DNA of 64,000 nt from Burkholderiaceae bacterium (GCA_022843955.1 JALHMQ010000005.1:62001-126000), one strand, 5' to 3'; shown: positions 16,461 to 26,344, counted from the stretch's first letter. Notes: generated by a model not told the origin, from the sequence alone. Numbers and translations: made by a program.

Positions 16461-17558
16461 CTAGCCCTCCGCGGCGGCGTAAATCTGATTGCGGTGCCAC
16501 GTTTGCGCGGACCGGCTGTGCTCTTCGAGCCACCGCGCGTCGTCGCTCGACAGGCTGGGCTGCGGAGGCTGCGGAAAACGCATCTCGCGCTGGTAGCGCC
16601 GAAGGTTGTGACCAGGGACCATCGGCAGCAAGGCGAAGCGGGCACAGGCCCGGAGCCGATTCACGGCCGTCGGGACCGCAAACGGCATGGCTGCGTAACG
16701 CCGGGCGGTCGTCGCGAAATCCTCTGCCGGCTGACCTGTCAGCTGTGCGACCACGTCGTTTACGCCACCGTCGAGGGAGAAAGCACCGTTGCGGTGGTCG
16801 CGCAGGTACTCGCGATAGTTGAACACTTCGTGCACCGGCGCTGCGCCCATGCGAGCCGCCTTGTTGAACATCCAGAACGGCAACTCCATCGGCCGGACCG
16901 AGTGGCCGACCGCTTGTGCCACAGCAAGCGCCATGTCCCGCCCCGACAACAGCGCTGGCCCGGTTGGTCGGTAGCGCTTGCCGGCATGGGGTTCTGGATT
17001 CATCAGGAGTGCAGCAGCGACGCGGGCGATGTCTTCCGTGGCAACTGGCGCGCTTCGGCTGGTGCCGGTAAAGATCGGATAAATGCCGAGCAGCGAGGCG
17101 AAGTCGATGACTCGCAGGAAGTTGTCGGCGAACATCCCCGGATTGACGATCACATGGGCGACGCCGGGAATCGTCGAGAACAGATGATCGACGAGCCAGG
17201 TTTCGCGCGTGAGGATCGACGGGTGCGCGCGATGCGACAGCCACTGGCTGAGCTGGACGACTGCCTCCAACCGCGCTGAGCGGGCGGCGACGGCAAAAGC
17301 GACGGCAGCCTGGACCATGTACGGCTTGAACAGCGTCACGTAGTAGACCCGCTGCACGCCGCGCAGCGCGTCGGCGAGTTGATCCGGGTCGTGCATGTCG
17401 GCCACCACCACCTCGGCGCCCTGGCGTTGCAGCCGCTCGCTGCGGGTATCGAGCCGGTGGACGAGTGCTCGGACAGGCCAGTCTCTTGCGCGTAGGTGCG
17501 CGACCAAGGCAGCGCCGGTTTTGCCGGTCGCGCCGGTGACCAATATCTTTGGCTGCAT
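16461..17558 (-). CDS. NmrA-like NAD(P)-binding protein
   Basis: A 365-aa protein beginning 'MQPKILVTGATGKTGAALVA' (GxxGxxG Rossmann motif), then 'GAEVVVADMHDPDQLADALR', typical of NmrA-type atypical SDRs and quinone-reductase-like proteins. 'NPGMFADNFLRVIDFASLLG' and 'PVATEDIARVAAALLM' follow. The first 260 residues are the NmrA fold; the C-terminal 60 residues are helical and may be a family extension. ATG 17558 is used because the Rossmann motif begins 5 residues later. It heads an operon with the ICMT-like and membrane protein genes, divergent from a TetR gene. Confidence 0.88.
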   Translation of the reverse strand: MQPKILVTGATGKTGAALVAHLRARDWPVRALVHRLDTRSERLQRQGAEVVVADMHDPDQLADALRGVQRVYYVTLFKPYMVQAAVAFAVAARSARLEAVVQLSQWLSHRAHPSILTRETWLVDHLFSTIPGVAHVIVNPGMFADNFLRVIDFASLLGIYPIFTGTSRSAPVATEDIARVAAALLMNPEPHAGKRYRPTGPALLSGRDMALAVAQAVGHSVRPMELPFWMFNKAARMGAAPVHEVFNYREYLRDHRNGAFSLDGGVNDVVAQLTGQPAEDFATTARRYAAMPFAVPTAVNRLRACARFALLPMVPGHNLRRYQREMRFPQPPQPSLSSDDARWLEEHSRSAQTWHRNQIYAAAEG

Positions 17559-17586
17559 GTGTTTTCCTCGTCTTTGTCGGATCAAT

Positions 17587-17606
17587 AAGATGATGAATAT
17601 CATCTT
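17587..17606. promoter_or_regulatory. Palindromic operator, likely TetR-family site
   Basis: AAGATGAT (17587-17594), spacer GAAT, then ATCATCTT (17599-17606): a perfect 8-base inverted repeat. A further half site AAGATGA starts at 17608, followed by TATAAT-like sequence (17620-17625). It lies between the divergent NmrA-like and TetR starts, so it probably lets the TetR protein repress both sides. Confidence 0.7.
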
Positions 17607-17652
17607 TAAGATGACGACTATAATCTATTCTCCAACTGCTCTTGGACACCCC

Positions 17653-18195
17653 ATGCGCGTCACCCGACAGGAGATGGAAACAGGGCATCGGCGCATCGTC
17701 GAGGGCGCATCGCGGCTGCTGCGAGAGCGCGGCGTACGCGACACGAGCGTCGCCGATGCGATGCACGCCGCCGGGATGACGCACGGTGGCTTCTACCGTC
17801 ACTTCCGGACCAAGGAAGACCTGGTGATCGAGGCCCTGAGGCAAGCCTTCGATAGCTTCGCTTCCCCGCTGGAGCACGCGACGTCACCCGGGGCCGTCGC
17901 CGCGGAATATCGGAAGCTCTACCTGTCCGAAGGTCACCGTGACAACCCAGGGCTGGGCTGCCCGATGCCTGCGCTGGGAAGCGACATCGCCCGCGAGTCG
18001 GACGCCGTCAAGGAAGCGTTTGCCGCCGGTTTTCAGCGGCTGATCGCCGCGCTGGCGAACGCCAAGACAGGTTCACCACAGCAGCGAGCCGACGCGGCCA
18101 TGCGTGAAGTCGCCATGCTGGCGGGGGCGGTATTGATCGCCCGCTGCTGCGACCCAGCGACGTCGTCGGCGGTACTGCGGGCGTGCCGCGACTGA
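17653..18195 (+). CDS. TetR-family transcriptional regulator
   Basis: A 180-aa repressor. The HTH is 'IVEGASRLLRERGVRDTSVADAM' region followed by 'AGMTHGGFYRHFRTKEDLVI', the standard TetR recognition helix (GGFYRHFxxKEDL). The C-terminal ligand domain holds 'NPGLGCPMPALGSDIAR', as in the AcrR/YxaF-like branch with a conserved 'GCP' region. ATG 17653 is the start next to the domain. The palindromic operator at 17587-17606 and the divergent NmrA operon give the probable regulon. Confidence 0.92.
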   Translation: MRVTRQEMETGHRRIVEGASRLLRERGVRDTSVADAMHAAGMTHGGFYRHFRTKEDLVIEALRQAFDSFASPLEHATSPGAVAAEYRKLYLSEGHRDNPGLGCPMPALGSDIARESDAVKEAFAAGFQRLIAALANAKTGSPQQRADAAMREVAMLAGAVLIARCCDPATSSAVLRACRD

Positions 18196-18372
18196 TGTCA
18201 GCGAGTCGCAAACTGATCTTGGATGGCGGTCTTCCGCACCTTCGGCACGACGCAACGCATGACCATGACGTTGAAGGTGCCCCAACTGAGCGGCGGTTGT
18301 TGGGGCTTGTTATGCCCAGCGGATTGCGCGCATCTGGCAGGACGGGTTGTTCGCCCTGGGCGTGTCCGGCAG

Positions 18373-19773
18373 CTACAGCCAACCGTTCTTCATCGCCACC
18401 GCAGCCGCTTCGGTGCGAGTCGCCACCTCGAGTTTCGACAGAATTGAGCTCACGTGGTCCCGCACGGTATAGGGCGACAGGCCGAGAGTTTGTGCGATCT
18501 GAGGATTTGTAGCCCCGCGGCCGACTTGCACCAGCACCCGAAGTTCCCGCTCTGACAGGTCATAGTCCTTGAGCACCGCAGCGGGACGAACTCTGCCCTC
18601 CCCGCCGACGTTGCGGGCGGCGATCCGCCGATTGGCCTCCATCAATTCAAGGTTGTGCGCACGCTGCGCGTGAGCTTCGCGCTGCGCTTCGGCCAATCGC
18701 ATCCGTGCGAGCAGGGCTTGCGCCCGCGCCTGCGCCAGGTTCATGTAATGCGATCGCTCCACCTGGTACGCGGCGCGCTGCTCATCCAGCGCCTGGCGCA
18801 GGTCGCCTCGGCGTTCGTGGACATCCGCCAAAGCGTTGTGCACCAGCCGCTGCGTGCGAACCTCGCCAGTTTTCTGGGCTAAGTGCAGCGCCTGCTGAAG
18901 CTGCGGCAGCGCGACCTCGTCCGCGCCCCGCAAGGAGTGAACTCTGCCCAGCAGAAGCAGCACACTGGCCTCGGTCGCTACGGCCTGGCTCTCGCGCGAG
19001 AGCGCCAGTGCGTCAACCAAGTAGATGGCCGCCGCGTCGAGCCGGCCACGATCCAGTTCGGTCTCGCCCAGGATGGCAAGTACGCGTGCCTCGCCAGTGC
19101 GGTCGTCGGTGCGCCGCATCGCCGCCTGCGCTGCCTGAAGCTGCCCGACCGCCTCTGCCACGCGGCCAACGCGCGCAAGATAGGCGCCGTAGTTCATTTG
19201 CGCCACGCGTGCGCTGTCCGGCACGGTTGCATCGATGCCTTCGCCGGCCAGCGCGGCCACTGCCTGGCGTCCATGTTCGACTGCCGCCTCGAAGTTTTCC
19301 AGCTCTGCACAGACGTTTGCGAGATTGGCATGCATCGTCATCCGTGCTGGGCGGTCGCCGTGATCGCCGGTGAGCGCCAACGCGAGCCGGAGATGCTCTA
19401 CGGCGCCTTCGAAGTCACCCAGGCGCATGAGCGCCACGCCAACACCGTTCAGGCATGCGATTTCGTGCTCACGCTGGCGCGCACGTCGCGCTGCCTCAAG
19501 GCCTTCAAGGAGGACAGGCAGCGCCGCTGAATAATCGCCGCAGAGCAGCTCGGCGTTGCCAAGCGCTCGCAGTGCGCCGGCCAGGACGGTGCTGTGACGA
19601 TGCTGCCGTGCCAGGTCGACGGCTTGCTGCGCAAGGTCGACTGCACGAGACGGGTGGCGTCGCAGCGCATCTGTCGCTAGCCCGGTCAATCTCTCCACCT
19701 CACCCGCGACGGCACGTGGCGTCGTGCCTCGGCGGCCCGGCAGCGGGCAGGTGTTGCGTGCGGGACTCATCAT
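18373..19773 (-). CDS. TPR protein with C-terminal LuxR-type HTH
   Basis: About 466 aa. Residues 30-350 are TPR repeats ('LAGALRALGNAELLCGDYSA', 'CLNGVGVALMRLGDFEGAVE', 'MHANLANVCAELENFEAAVE'). A helical linker with 'ARAQALLARMRLAEAQREAH' follows. The end is a GerE/LuxR DNA-binding domain: 'LSERELRVLVQVGRGATNPQ' and 'IAQTLGLSPYTVRDHVSSIL'. No ATPase or receiver domain is present. The start is the double ATG at 19768-19773. A related protein of the same layout is at 47509. Both lie divergently next to a surface lipoprotein gene (here the G8 protein at 20070), so it may regulate that gene. Confidence 0.88.
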   Translation of the reverse strand: MMSPARNTCPLPGRRGTTPRAVAGEVERLTGLATDALRRHPSRAVDLAQQAVDLARQHRHSTVLAGALRALGNAELLCGDYSAALPVLLEGLEAARRARQREHEIACLNGVGVALMRLGDFEGAVEHLRLALALTGDHGDRPARMTMHANLANVCAELENFEAAVEHGRQAVAALAGEGIDATVPDSARVAQMNYGAYLARVGRVAEAVGQLQAAQAAMRRTDDRTGEARVLAILGETELDRGRLDAAAIYLVDALALSRESQAVATEASVLLLLGRVHSLRGADEVALPQLQQALHLAQKTGEVRTQRLVHNALADVHERRGDLRQALDEQRAAYQVERSHYMNLAQARAQALLARMRLAEAQREAHAQRAHNLELMEANRRIAARNVGGEGRVRPAAVLKDYDLSERELRVLVQVGRGATNPQIAQTLGLSPYTVRDHVSSILSKLEVATRTEAAAVAMKNGWL

Positions 19774-20069
19774 GGTGGCGAAGCTTACTGACGGGCGCGT
19801 CCGGTGCACGCCGACGGGTGTCGGGGCACAAGGGTTCCGTTGGACGTCGGCTGAATGCCCGAGTTATCGCGAGCAGCAAGCTTGATCGAGGGCGAAGCCG
19901 CCGAAGCCCCTGCGTAAGCGGCCTGGTCGCCGACCCGCCAGACGGGCCGTACGTGCACCTGACACCGACAGATGCCGGATCGCAAGGTCAATGCACACCA
20001 TCCGCACGGCGGATTGGACGACACGGTGTCCGCCTCGAATACTCGCCCGACACCTGACGGGGATTCCGA

Positions 20070-22643
20070 GTGACGCGACAGAACACCAATCGATGGTTCC
20101 TTGCGCTAGTGGCTTGGTCGAGCGTGGCATTGACCGCCGCCTGCGGTGGCGATGCCGTGCTGAATCCGCCGCGCGACCCCGGCCCCCTCAGTGCGGGCGA
20201 GGAGCGCTGGTCCGACCCGGCCACGTGGGGTGGCCGGTTGCCGCCCGCTGGCGGCGATGTCGTGATTGCCGCGGGTCGGCGCATCTTGCTCGATGTCTCA
20301 CCACCGCCGCTCGGATCCCTGCGGATTGACGGTCGCTTGCGCTTCGACCCGACCCGCGACATCGAGTTGACGGCGCAGCGCGTGACTCTCTCCCATCCGG
20401 ACGCCCGCCTGCAGGCCGGTGCCACCGATGCGCCGCATGCGACGAACGCCGTGCTGACGCTGAGCGGGCCAATCGATACGACGGCGCCTGAAGGCGAGTG
20501 CGGTGCCAAGGGCCTATGCGTGGTCGCAGGCGCACTCGAACTGCACGGCGCAGAGCGCACCAGCTGGACCCGACTCGGTGCCACCGCCCGCCGCGGCGCC
20601 ACGGGCGCCACGCTGGTTGGCACAGCCAACTGGCGGCCGGGTGACCGCGTGGTGATCGCCTCGACCGATTTCGACATGACGCAGGCTGAAGAAGTGACGC
20701 TCACGCGGGTTGATGGGCCGAACATCGAGTTCGTTCCCGCCTTGCACCACGAGCACTTTGGTGAGGTGCAGCGCTTCGACGACAAAACGGTGGAGAATCG
20801 AGCCGAGGTGGCCTCGCTGACCCGCAATGTCGTAATCCGCAGCGATGCCACCGCAGCTGCCGATGGCAGTGGCGGCCACGTCCTGATCCAGTCGGCGGGC
20901 GCGGCGCGGCTGACCAACGTCGCGCTGCAGGGCCTAGGCCAGCGCGGTCGGGCGGGACGCCATCCACTCTACTTCGTCGGACTGCGTCAGGACGGGCGCA
21001 AGTCCTTTGTTCGGGACAGTGTGATCGCGCAAAGCCACAACCGCTGCATCGCGCTGGCTGCCACCGACCGACTGACGATTGAGCGGTCCGTCTGTTATGA
21101 CCATGTCGGCAATGGCTTTCACCTGGATGGCGGTACGGCCGTCGACAACGTGTTCGTCGACAATCTCGGGCTAGTCACCCGAGCCCCGGTGGCGGGTCAA
21201 GCCGTCCTTGCCGCCGAACAGGCAGAGGCTGGGGGTCCCGCCACCTTCTTCGTTAGCAATCCTCGCAATCGCTTTCACGGCAACGTCGCCGCCGGTTCCG
21301 CCAATGTCGGGTTCTGGTTCTCGCTGCCTGCCCAAGCCGTCGGAGTCGGCGCGCGGATCGCGCCCGGAGCCTACGGCGCGCCAACCAGCGAGTGGAAGCT
21401 CGATTTCCATGACAATCTGGCGCACTCCAATCGTGGGGTCGGCGTGCACCAGGACAATTGCCTGCAGCCGGATGGTCGCACTGCTGGTTGCTATTGGGGC
21501 CCGATCCGCGAGCAGGCACAAGCCCTCGGTGTGGAGCCTGCGCCGAGCGACGCTCGGCTGCGCGTGAGCTATGGCCGCATCACCGCGTACAAGAACTCAC
21601 TGGGCATCGGCAACCGTGGGCATTACATGCGCTACACGGATGTGCGACTGGCCGACAACGGTGCCGGCATGGTGCTCGCGTGCAACACCTGCGAGGTTCT
21701 GGGTGGCGTGATCGCCGGGGAAACTGCGAATCGCGGCAACCCGGCCGCAGGCGAGCGCACCGGACCGTGGGGCCACGCATTGCCGTCGCCACGGGCGCGC
21801 GAGTTCGACCAGCGGTTGGTCGGGTTCCGCTTCTACGACGAGCGCGTCAGCCTGCGCAACGTCAGCTTCGCGCGATTCATGCACGGTCGTTTGAGCGACG
21901 GCAGCGAGCGCGCGGAGACGGCGGCAATCTCGGTAAACCCGACCGACGCAGCGGGCCATAGCGCGGCCGGCATTCGGTTTGTCGACGTGCCGGCCGCAGC
22001 GCGCATCGGATTGGGGGTCGGAGGTTCGCAGTTCGCGTTCGCAGATCTCGACGGTAGCGTGACTGGAAGTCCTTCAGCCGTGTCGGCCGAGGCCGGCAGC
22101 CTGGCGGACGCGAGCTGTGAGCTTCGCATCGCGAACGGCAGCCATGCGCGCAGCGTGCGCGTGTGTCCGCGCAATGGCGCCAGATTTCGCTTTATCGATT
22201 TGTGGTGGCAGTCCGATTCGTTCGCACGCGGCAATGCTCCCGTGAGCGTCACGCGTATCGAGGCAGGCGCAACGGCAGGCAGCTTCACGCGCACCTGGGA
22301 GAGTCGCCTCAAGCTCGATCTGGGCGTTCCGGTTCGGCTGGCTTTCCGCGACGGCGCCATGACTGCGGGCAGTACGCTCAACTTCAGCGGGCTCCTGCCA
22401 GGCGACCGCTTCGTACTGCAGGTTCCTTTTGCGCGGGCACCCAGCCAGGTCGCGTTCGGCGGCGCGTACTTTGGCCCGATGACAGGCCGCCATACCGCGC
22501 TGCACGCCGCCACCTCATTGGCCGAGCTCGCGCCCAACACCTGGTGGTTCGACGCACAGGCGCGTCTTCTGCACATCCACGGCGAGCCGCATTACCTGGA
22601 CTACGCCTTCAATGACGGCTATGCCAATCTGACTGTGCATTGA
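20070..22643 (+). CDS. G8-domain surface lipoprotein (CEMIP/TMEM2-like)
   Basis: An 857-aa lipoprotein starting at GTG 20070. The signal 'WFLALVAWSSVALTAAC' ends at lipobox Cys25. Residues about 40-150 fit a G8 domain: 'WSDPATWGGRLPPAGGDVVI' and 'LGSLRIDGRLRFD', named for its 8 conserved Gly and known from CEMIP/KIAA1199 and PKHD1 proteins. The next 350 residues look like a right-handed parallel beta-helix ('LYFVGLRQDGRKSFVRDSVI', 'TIERSVCYDHVGNGFHLDGG'). In animals such proteins bind or cleave hyaluronan, so a polysaccharide role on the cell surface is plausible but unproven. It is divergent from the TPR-LuxR gene. Confidence 0.87.
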   Translation: MTRQNTNRWFLALVAWSSVALTAACGGDAVLNPPRDPGPLSAGEERWSDPATWGGRLPPAGGDVVIAAGRRILLDVSPPPLGSLRIDGRLRFDPTRDIELTAQRVTLSHPDARLQAGATDAPHATNAVLTLSGPIDTTAPEGECGAKGLCVVAGALELHGAERTSWTRLGATARRGATGATLVGTANWRPGDRVVIASTDFDMTQAEEVTLTRVDGPNIEFVPALHHEHFGEVQRFDDKTVENRAEVASLTRNVVIRSDATAAADGSGGHVLIQSAGAARLTNVALQGLGQRGRAGRHPLYFVGLRQDGRKSFVRDSVIAQSHNRCIALAATDRLTIERSVCYDHVGNGFHLDGGTAVDNVFVDNLGLVTRAPVAGQAVLAAEQAEAGGPATFFVSNPRNRFHGNVAAGSANVGFWFSLPAQAVGVGARIAPGAYGAPTSEWKLDFHDNLAHSNRGVGVHQDNCLQPDGRTAGCYWGPIREQAQALGVEPAPSDARLRVSYGRITAYKNSLGIGNRGHYMRYTDVRLADNGAGMVLACNTCEVLGGVIAGETANRGNPAAGERTGPWGHALPSPRAREFDQRLVGFRFYDERVSLRNVSFARFMHGRLSDGSERAETAAISVNPTDAAGHSAAGIRFVDVPAAARIGLGVGGSQFAFADLDGSVTGSPSAVSAEAGSLADASCELRIANGSHARSVRVCPRNGARFRFIDLWWQSDSFARGNAPVSVTRIEAGATAGSFTRTWESRLKLDLGVPVRLAFRDGAMTAGSTLNFSGLLPGDRFVLQVPFARAPSQVAFGGAYFGPMTGRHTALHAATSLAELAPNTWWFDAQARLLHIHGEPHYLDYAFNDGYANLTVH

Positions 22644-22805
22644 TCAAAGCGGCGATGGCCAGCGTCGCCACGATTGGAACGAAGCTCAGTTCGCTGACGA
22701 CAGCGTCTACTCGTCCGCAGCGGCCAGCGCCCGGTATCGACACCTCGGACAGGTGCGAAAGGAGCTCGTCGGGCGGCATGGCTCAGCGCTGGGCTCGCTG
22801 GCCAG

Positions 22806-23561
22806 TCACCCCGGGTCTCGCGCAACGCCGACCCGATAGTCGACAACGCGGGCGTTTGACTGCAGCAGACCGTCGTCGATGCGATGGGAACTGACCGGCG
22901 ATGCCAGCCGCAGGCCGGCGTCCGTTCCGAGCACGGCGTACCCGCGACTGATTAGTTCGGGTCGCCACCAGTCGAGCAGGTAGCGAACGCTGGGTCCGCA
23001 CAACAGCATGTCCATCGCTGCGAGCCGTTCGACGATTGCCTGCTGCGCACGGGCGAGCGTCGAATTGCGTGCGCTGATTACCTGCACCTGGCGCACACCC
23101 CCGGGAGCACTGACGACGCTGCTTGCCAGCTCACCCAGCGTTCGCCACGCGGTCGGCACGTACATCGTGCCGACCAAACGATCGTGCGCGACGGGCATCA
23201 GTGCCAGCGCCGCACTCGGCCCAATGCGCACCAAAGCGGATGAGTCGGTCAGCAGGAACGCGACGTCCGGCTGGCCGTGCTGAACGACGTAGGCACTTCG
23301 GCCTTCGATCATCGTCGACGCGTTAGAACGTTCTGAACGAAGCGCGAATCGGTCCTCGGCGCGATAGTCCACCACTACGGCGCCTGCATCCGGTACCTCG
23401 AATTGCGCCCGCCATCCATCTGGCGCGCGTCGACCTGAACGCCAATTGCTCATCCAGGCGCTGCCGCCAATTGCAGCGACCGCAACCCCGGCCGCAGCGC
23501 CTGCTGCCGCCGTGATCAGCTGGCGTCGGCGACCCGGCACCTTAGTTGGGAGCACGGACAC
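22806..23561 (-). CDS. Exported hypothetical protein
   Basis: A 251-aa protein beginning 'MSVLPTKVPGRRRQLITAAAGAAAGVAVA' with an Arg pair before a hydrophobic Ala/Gly stretch, so a signal or anchor (perhaps Tat-like). The rest is a soluble alpha/beta domain with no motif I know. It overlaps the stop of the upstream lipoprotein gene by 20 bases, so the two are one operon and may act together at the envelope. Confidence 0.7.
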   Translation of the reverse strand: MSVLPTKVPGRRRQLITAAAGAAAGVAVAAIGGSAWMSNWRSGRRAPDGWRAQFEVPDAGAVVVDYRAEDRFALRSERSNASTMIEGRSAYVVQHGQPDVAFLLTDSSALVRIGPSAALALMPVAHDRLVGTMYVPTAWRTLGELASSVVSAPGGVRQVQVISARNSTLARAQQAIVERLAAMDMLLCGPSVRYLLDWWRPELISRGYAVLGTDAGLRLASPVSSHRIDDGLLQSNARVVDYRVGVARDPG

Positions 23562-25158
23562 CTCGCGCGTCGTAGTGACCTTCCTTCTTGCCGAAGTAGT
23601 ACATCACTCGCTGGCCGCTGGGCGTGCGGCTGACGTACTGTGGGATCACGATTCCACGGCTTGGGTCGGGCGCAGGCCGAAGCTCGGTGCCGAACGGGTT
23701 GCTATAGAAGACGGGACCGTTGCCGTTGTTCTCGATGGTGATCCAGTCGAAGTGGATCGTGCGACTGGCGCCTTTGAACGGCGACAGCGGGCTGTCCCAA
23801 GGTACGCGCGCGCCGGCTCGGGCACTTTGCTCGCGCACCCGAGTGCAGTCGGGATGGCTGATCGTCTTGAAGCCCGTCTCAAAGCACATGTCGATGGTGC
23901 GCGCGATGCGGTTTGCGCTGCTGGCCAGGAAGTAGCGGCTGGGCTGATGGGTGATGAAGTAGCTGCCTGCATCGAAGAACATCAGGTTGCGACCCGGCAA
24001 GTTGGCAAGCTCGATCCAGTTGTCCTGGCCGTACAGCGTGATGAAGCTGCCGTTGTTGTGCTGCCGCAGGGTGTGACTGACGCCCGACGGCCAGCTCTCG
24101 CTGTACATCGCGTAGTACGGTCCGGAGGGGTCCTGCCCGCGCGCCTGCATTGCATAAACTTCCTCCAGGCAGCTCTGATCCGGGATTTCGCGCCCGGCAA
24201 TGCCTACGTTGGTTGGGGATGTTGACGGCACGGGCGTGCCGAGGCGAATCGTGCCGGCGCACTGACCCTTGAACTCCCCGCCTCGGCCGAAGATCTGAAA
24301 CGTGCTCCAACGAACCGCCACGCCGTTATCGCAGCCGACAAAATAGTTGAGCTCGTGCAGGTTGTTGGTCAACGCGTCAGGCGAATGCGATCCTTGGTGG
24401 AACTTGGCGAGCACAGAGCAGACCGGCCCCGTGCCGCCACCGGGTACACCGACGCGCTCGTTGGACTTCAGTTCGACCTTGTGGCCGAAGTGGTCCTCAT
24501 GCCTGATCTCGTCGCGTCCGGTGGCTACGGCTGCGAGTTCGGAGACCTCGTTGACATAGCCAAATGGCAGTCCCGACCAGGCGCGCTCATCGGCGTTGCA
24601 GTCGCCATCGCGGTTGGCGTCGTAGCAGAAGTGGCGCTGAATATCGGTCCACAGCGGCGAACTTCTCGGATCTGCACCATGCTCGTGGCCGAACGTGCAG
24701 TCAGCCCCCGTTGCGGGGTCGACCGCCACCGGTGGATGCCAGGTCGGGTACTTCTTGCCGTCGGGTCCGACCACGAAGTACGCGTCATGCAGTGACTGCG
24801 GGCAGGTGTCGTACAGCGGGTTCGGAATCCATCGGCCCATGGCCTTGCTGCTTGGCGCAGCCGACACCCATGCCGGCGCTCCGGCTGGTGCCGGCACCGT
24901 GGCGGGCGTCGGGGTCGCTGACGGCGTTGGTGTTGGAGTCGGAGTCGGAGTCGGGGTAGGCGTGGGCGTTGGCGTCGAAACAGGTCCAGGCGTTGCGCTC
25001 GGTGTCGGCGACGCGCTTGGTGGCGCGACGCTCGTTGGTGGCGCAGCGCCGCCGCCGTTCTGACTGTCGTCGCCGCCGCATGCGACCAGCGTTGCAATGA
25101 AGAGCAATGCGATGCTGTACCCCTGGGGGGCCACTCGCTTTCGAACGGAAGTCGTCAT
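23542..25158 (-). CDS. Large lipoprotein with Thr-Pro linker, unknown function
   Basis: A 538-aa lipoprotein. The signal 'YSIALLFIATLVAC' ends at lipobox Cys27. It is followed by a Pro-rich spacer with about 10 Thr-Pro pairs (24905-24990, a strongly repetitive stretch that may vary in length). The 440-aa exported domain is rich in Trp, Asn and Gly: 'NPLYDTCPQSLHDAYFVVGP', 'CYDANRDGDCNADERAW', 'HEDHFGHKVELKSNER'. No family is recognised. Start ATG 25158 is preferred; ATG 25173 is also possible. It is first in an operon with the exported protein at 22806. Confidence 0.78.
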   Translation of the reverse strand: MTTSVRKRVAPQGYSIALLFIATLVACGGDDSQNGGGAAPPTSVAPPSASPTPSATPGPVSTPTPTPTPTPTPTPTPTPSATPTPATVPAPAGAPAWVSAAPSSKAMGRWIPNPLYDTCPQSLHDAYFVVGPDGKKYPTWHPPVAVDPATGADCTFGHEHGADPRSSPLWTDIQRHFCYDANRDGDCNADERAWSGLPFGYVNEVSELAAVATGRDEIRHEDHFGHKVELKSNERVGVPGGGTGPVCSVLAKFHQGSHSPDALTNNLHELNYFVGCDNGVAVRWSTFQIFGRGGEFKGQCAGTIRLGTPVPSTSPTNVGIAGREIPDQSCLEEVYAMQARGQDPSGPYYAMYSESWPSGVSHTLRQHNNGSFITLYGQDNWIELANLPGRNLMFFDAGSYFITHQPSRYFLASSANRIARTIDMCFETGFKTISHPDCTRVREQSARAGARVPWDSPLSPFKGASRTIHFDWITIENNGNGPVFYSNPFGTELRPAPDPSRGIVIPQYVSRTPSGQRVMYYFGKKEGHYDARGVRAPN

Positions 25159-25450
25159 GTCCTGGCCATTCAAGTGATGGTCTTCGGATGGTGGCGTTGT
25201 TGCGGCTCAATCGCTATCCGCGCAGTGCATGAGGCAGCAGTAGCGTCGGCGTCCGACAGGCGTCGGTCCGAGCAGTCTCCCGCGCGAGAACACATCGCCT
25301 CGGAGGCGATCGCAGTTGACTGATCAGACGATGCTGTTGCGGCTTGTCGCGCCGGTCACTGCCCAGGATCGCGTGTCAAGCTACCCGGCGTCCGAGACAT
25401 GGCGTCGAGGCATTCGCTGGCGCGTGCGGCGCCGCCTTGACGTCCGTCCG

Positions 25451-26203
25451 CTACGGTCGTCCGGCGGTCGATGGGACGCGATGGCGCCAGGCGGCAATTG
25501 CGAGCACGAGATACCACGCCAGGCCCATTGGCCCTGCGACAGCATTCAGTGCGCCCAGATCGTCAACGAAGATACGCAGGCTGACCACGAGCAACAGCAG
25601 GCCACTTCCGATGCCGAGCAGGCCACTCGCCTTCCAGCCCTGGCGCAGCAGCAGCGAGCCGATGCCGACCATCCAAAGGCCGGAGAACAGCTGAACGCCG
25701 AGCAGTTCGCCGACGGCGCCGGCGTAGGCATTCATGCTGGTGTAGACCAGTTCAATCATTGGCTGCATTGCAGCCGGCGTGTCGGTTGCGTTGTAGCTGG
25801 CAGCCAGACCCGGCATGACCGACAGCCAGCGCACGATACCGAGCGTCTTCAAAACCCCCGCGGCGACACCCAGCACGGTGAGCAGGTCGATTGCGGCGCT
25901 GTCGGACGAACTGGGCCGCAGCAGGCGGCCGAGCGACAAGGCCAAACCGATGAAGGCGACCGAGGCCAACAAATACAGCCAATAGCCGAGTGAGGTGGCG
26001 AGGGCCTGGCCATGAATCGTCCGTAGCACGGTAGACGCCGGCTCGCGCAAGATGCCGGGCCAGCCGATGGCCGCGCCGAGGATGGCCAGCGTGGCGCTGA
26101 AAAGCACAAACTGGGCGAGGCTCCAGCGCGCCACGCCAGTGGCGGGCGGAGCGCGCAGCTCGGTCAGCGGTTGTGCGCGGTCGCGAGGGACGGTGGTGGA
26201 CAT
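25451..26203 (-). CDS. DUF4386-family membrane protein
   Basis: A 250-aa protein with six or so membrane helices ('FVLFSATLAILGAAIGWPGI', 'LGYWLYLLASVAFIGLALSL', 'MNAYAGAVGELLGVQLFSGL'). The layout, with 'AAGVLKTLGIVRWLSVMPGL' and a final 'SLRIFVDDLGALNAVAGPMG', matches DUF4386 proteins. Their function is unknown. Start ATG 26203. The LysR gene at 26345 is divergent, 141 bases away, and is the probable regulator. Confidence 0.75.
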   Translation of the reverse strand: MSTTVPRDRAQPLTELRAPPATGVARWSLAQFVLFSATLAILGAAIGWPGILREPASTVLRTIHGQALATSLGYWLYLLASVAFIGLALSLGRLLRPSSSDSAAIDLLTVLGVAAGVLKTLGIVRWLSVMPGLAASYNATDTPAAMQPMIELVYTSMNAYAGAVGELLGVQLFSGLWMVGIGSLLLRQGWKASGLLGIGSGLLLLVVSLRIFVDDLGALNAVAGPMGLAWYLVLAIAAWRHRVPSTAGRP

Positions 26204-26344
26204 GGACGCTCCAGGCTGCAGCCAGTGGGGTCAGCACACGTGCAGCGCCGTGTGCCGGGGTGCTCACTGTTGACCAATTACTTCTGCATGAAAACCAACG
26301 TTTCCGTTCGATGGGCATGCAGCAATGCATACTGTCGGCTCACC

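Noticed and set aside
24905-24990. Tandem GGCGTC/GGAGTC-like repeat that could be mistaken for a CRISPR or satellite
   Set aside because: It is in frame and encodes the Thr-Pro linker of the lipoprotein; there are no spacers.
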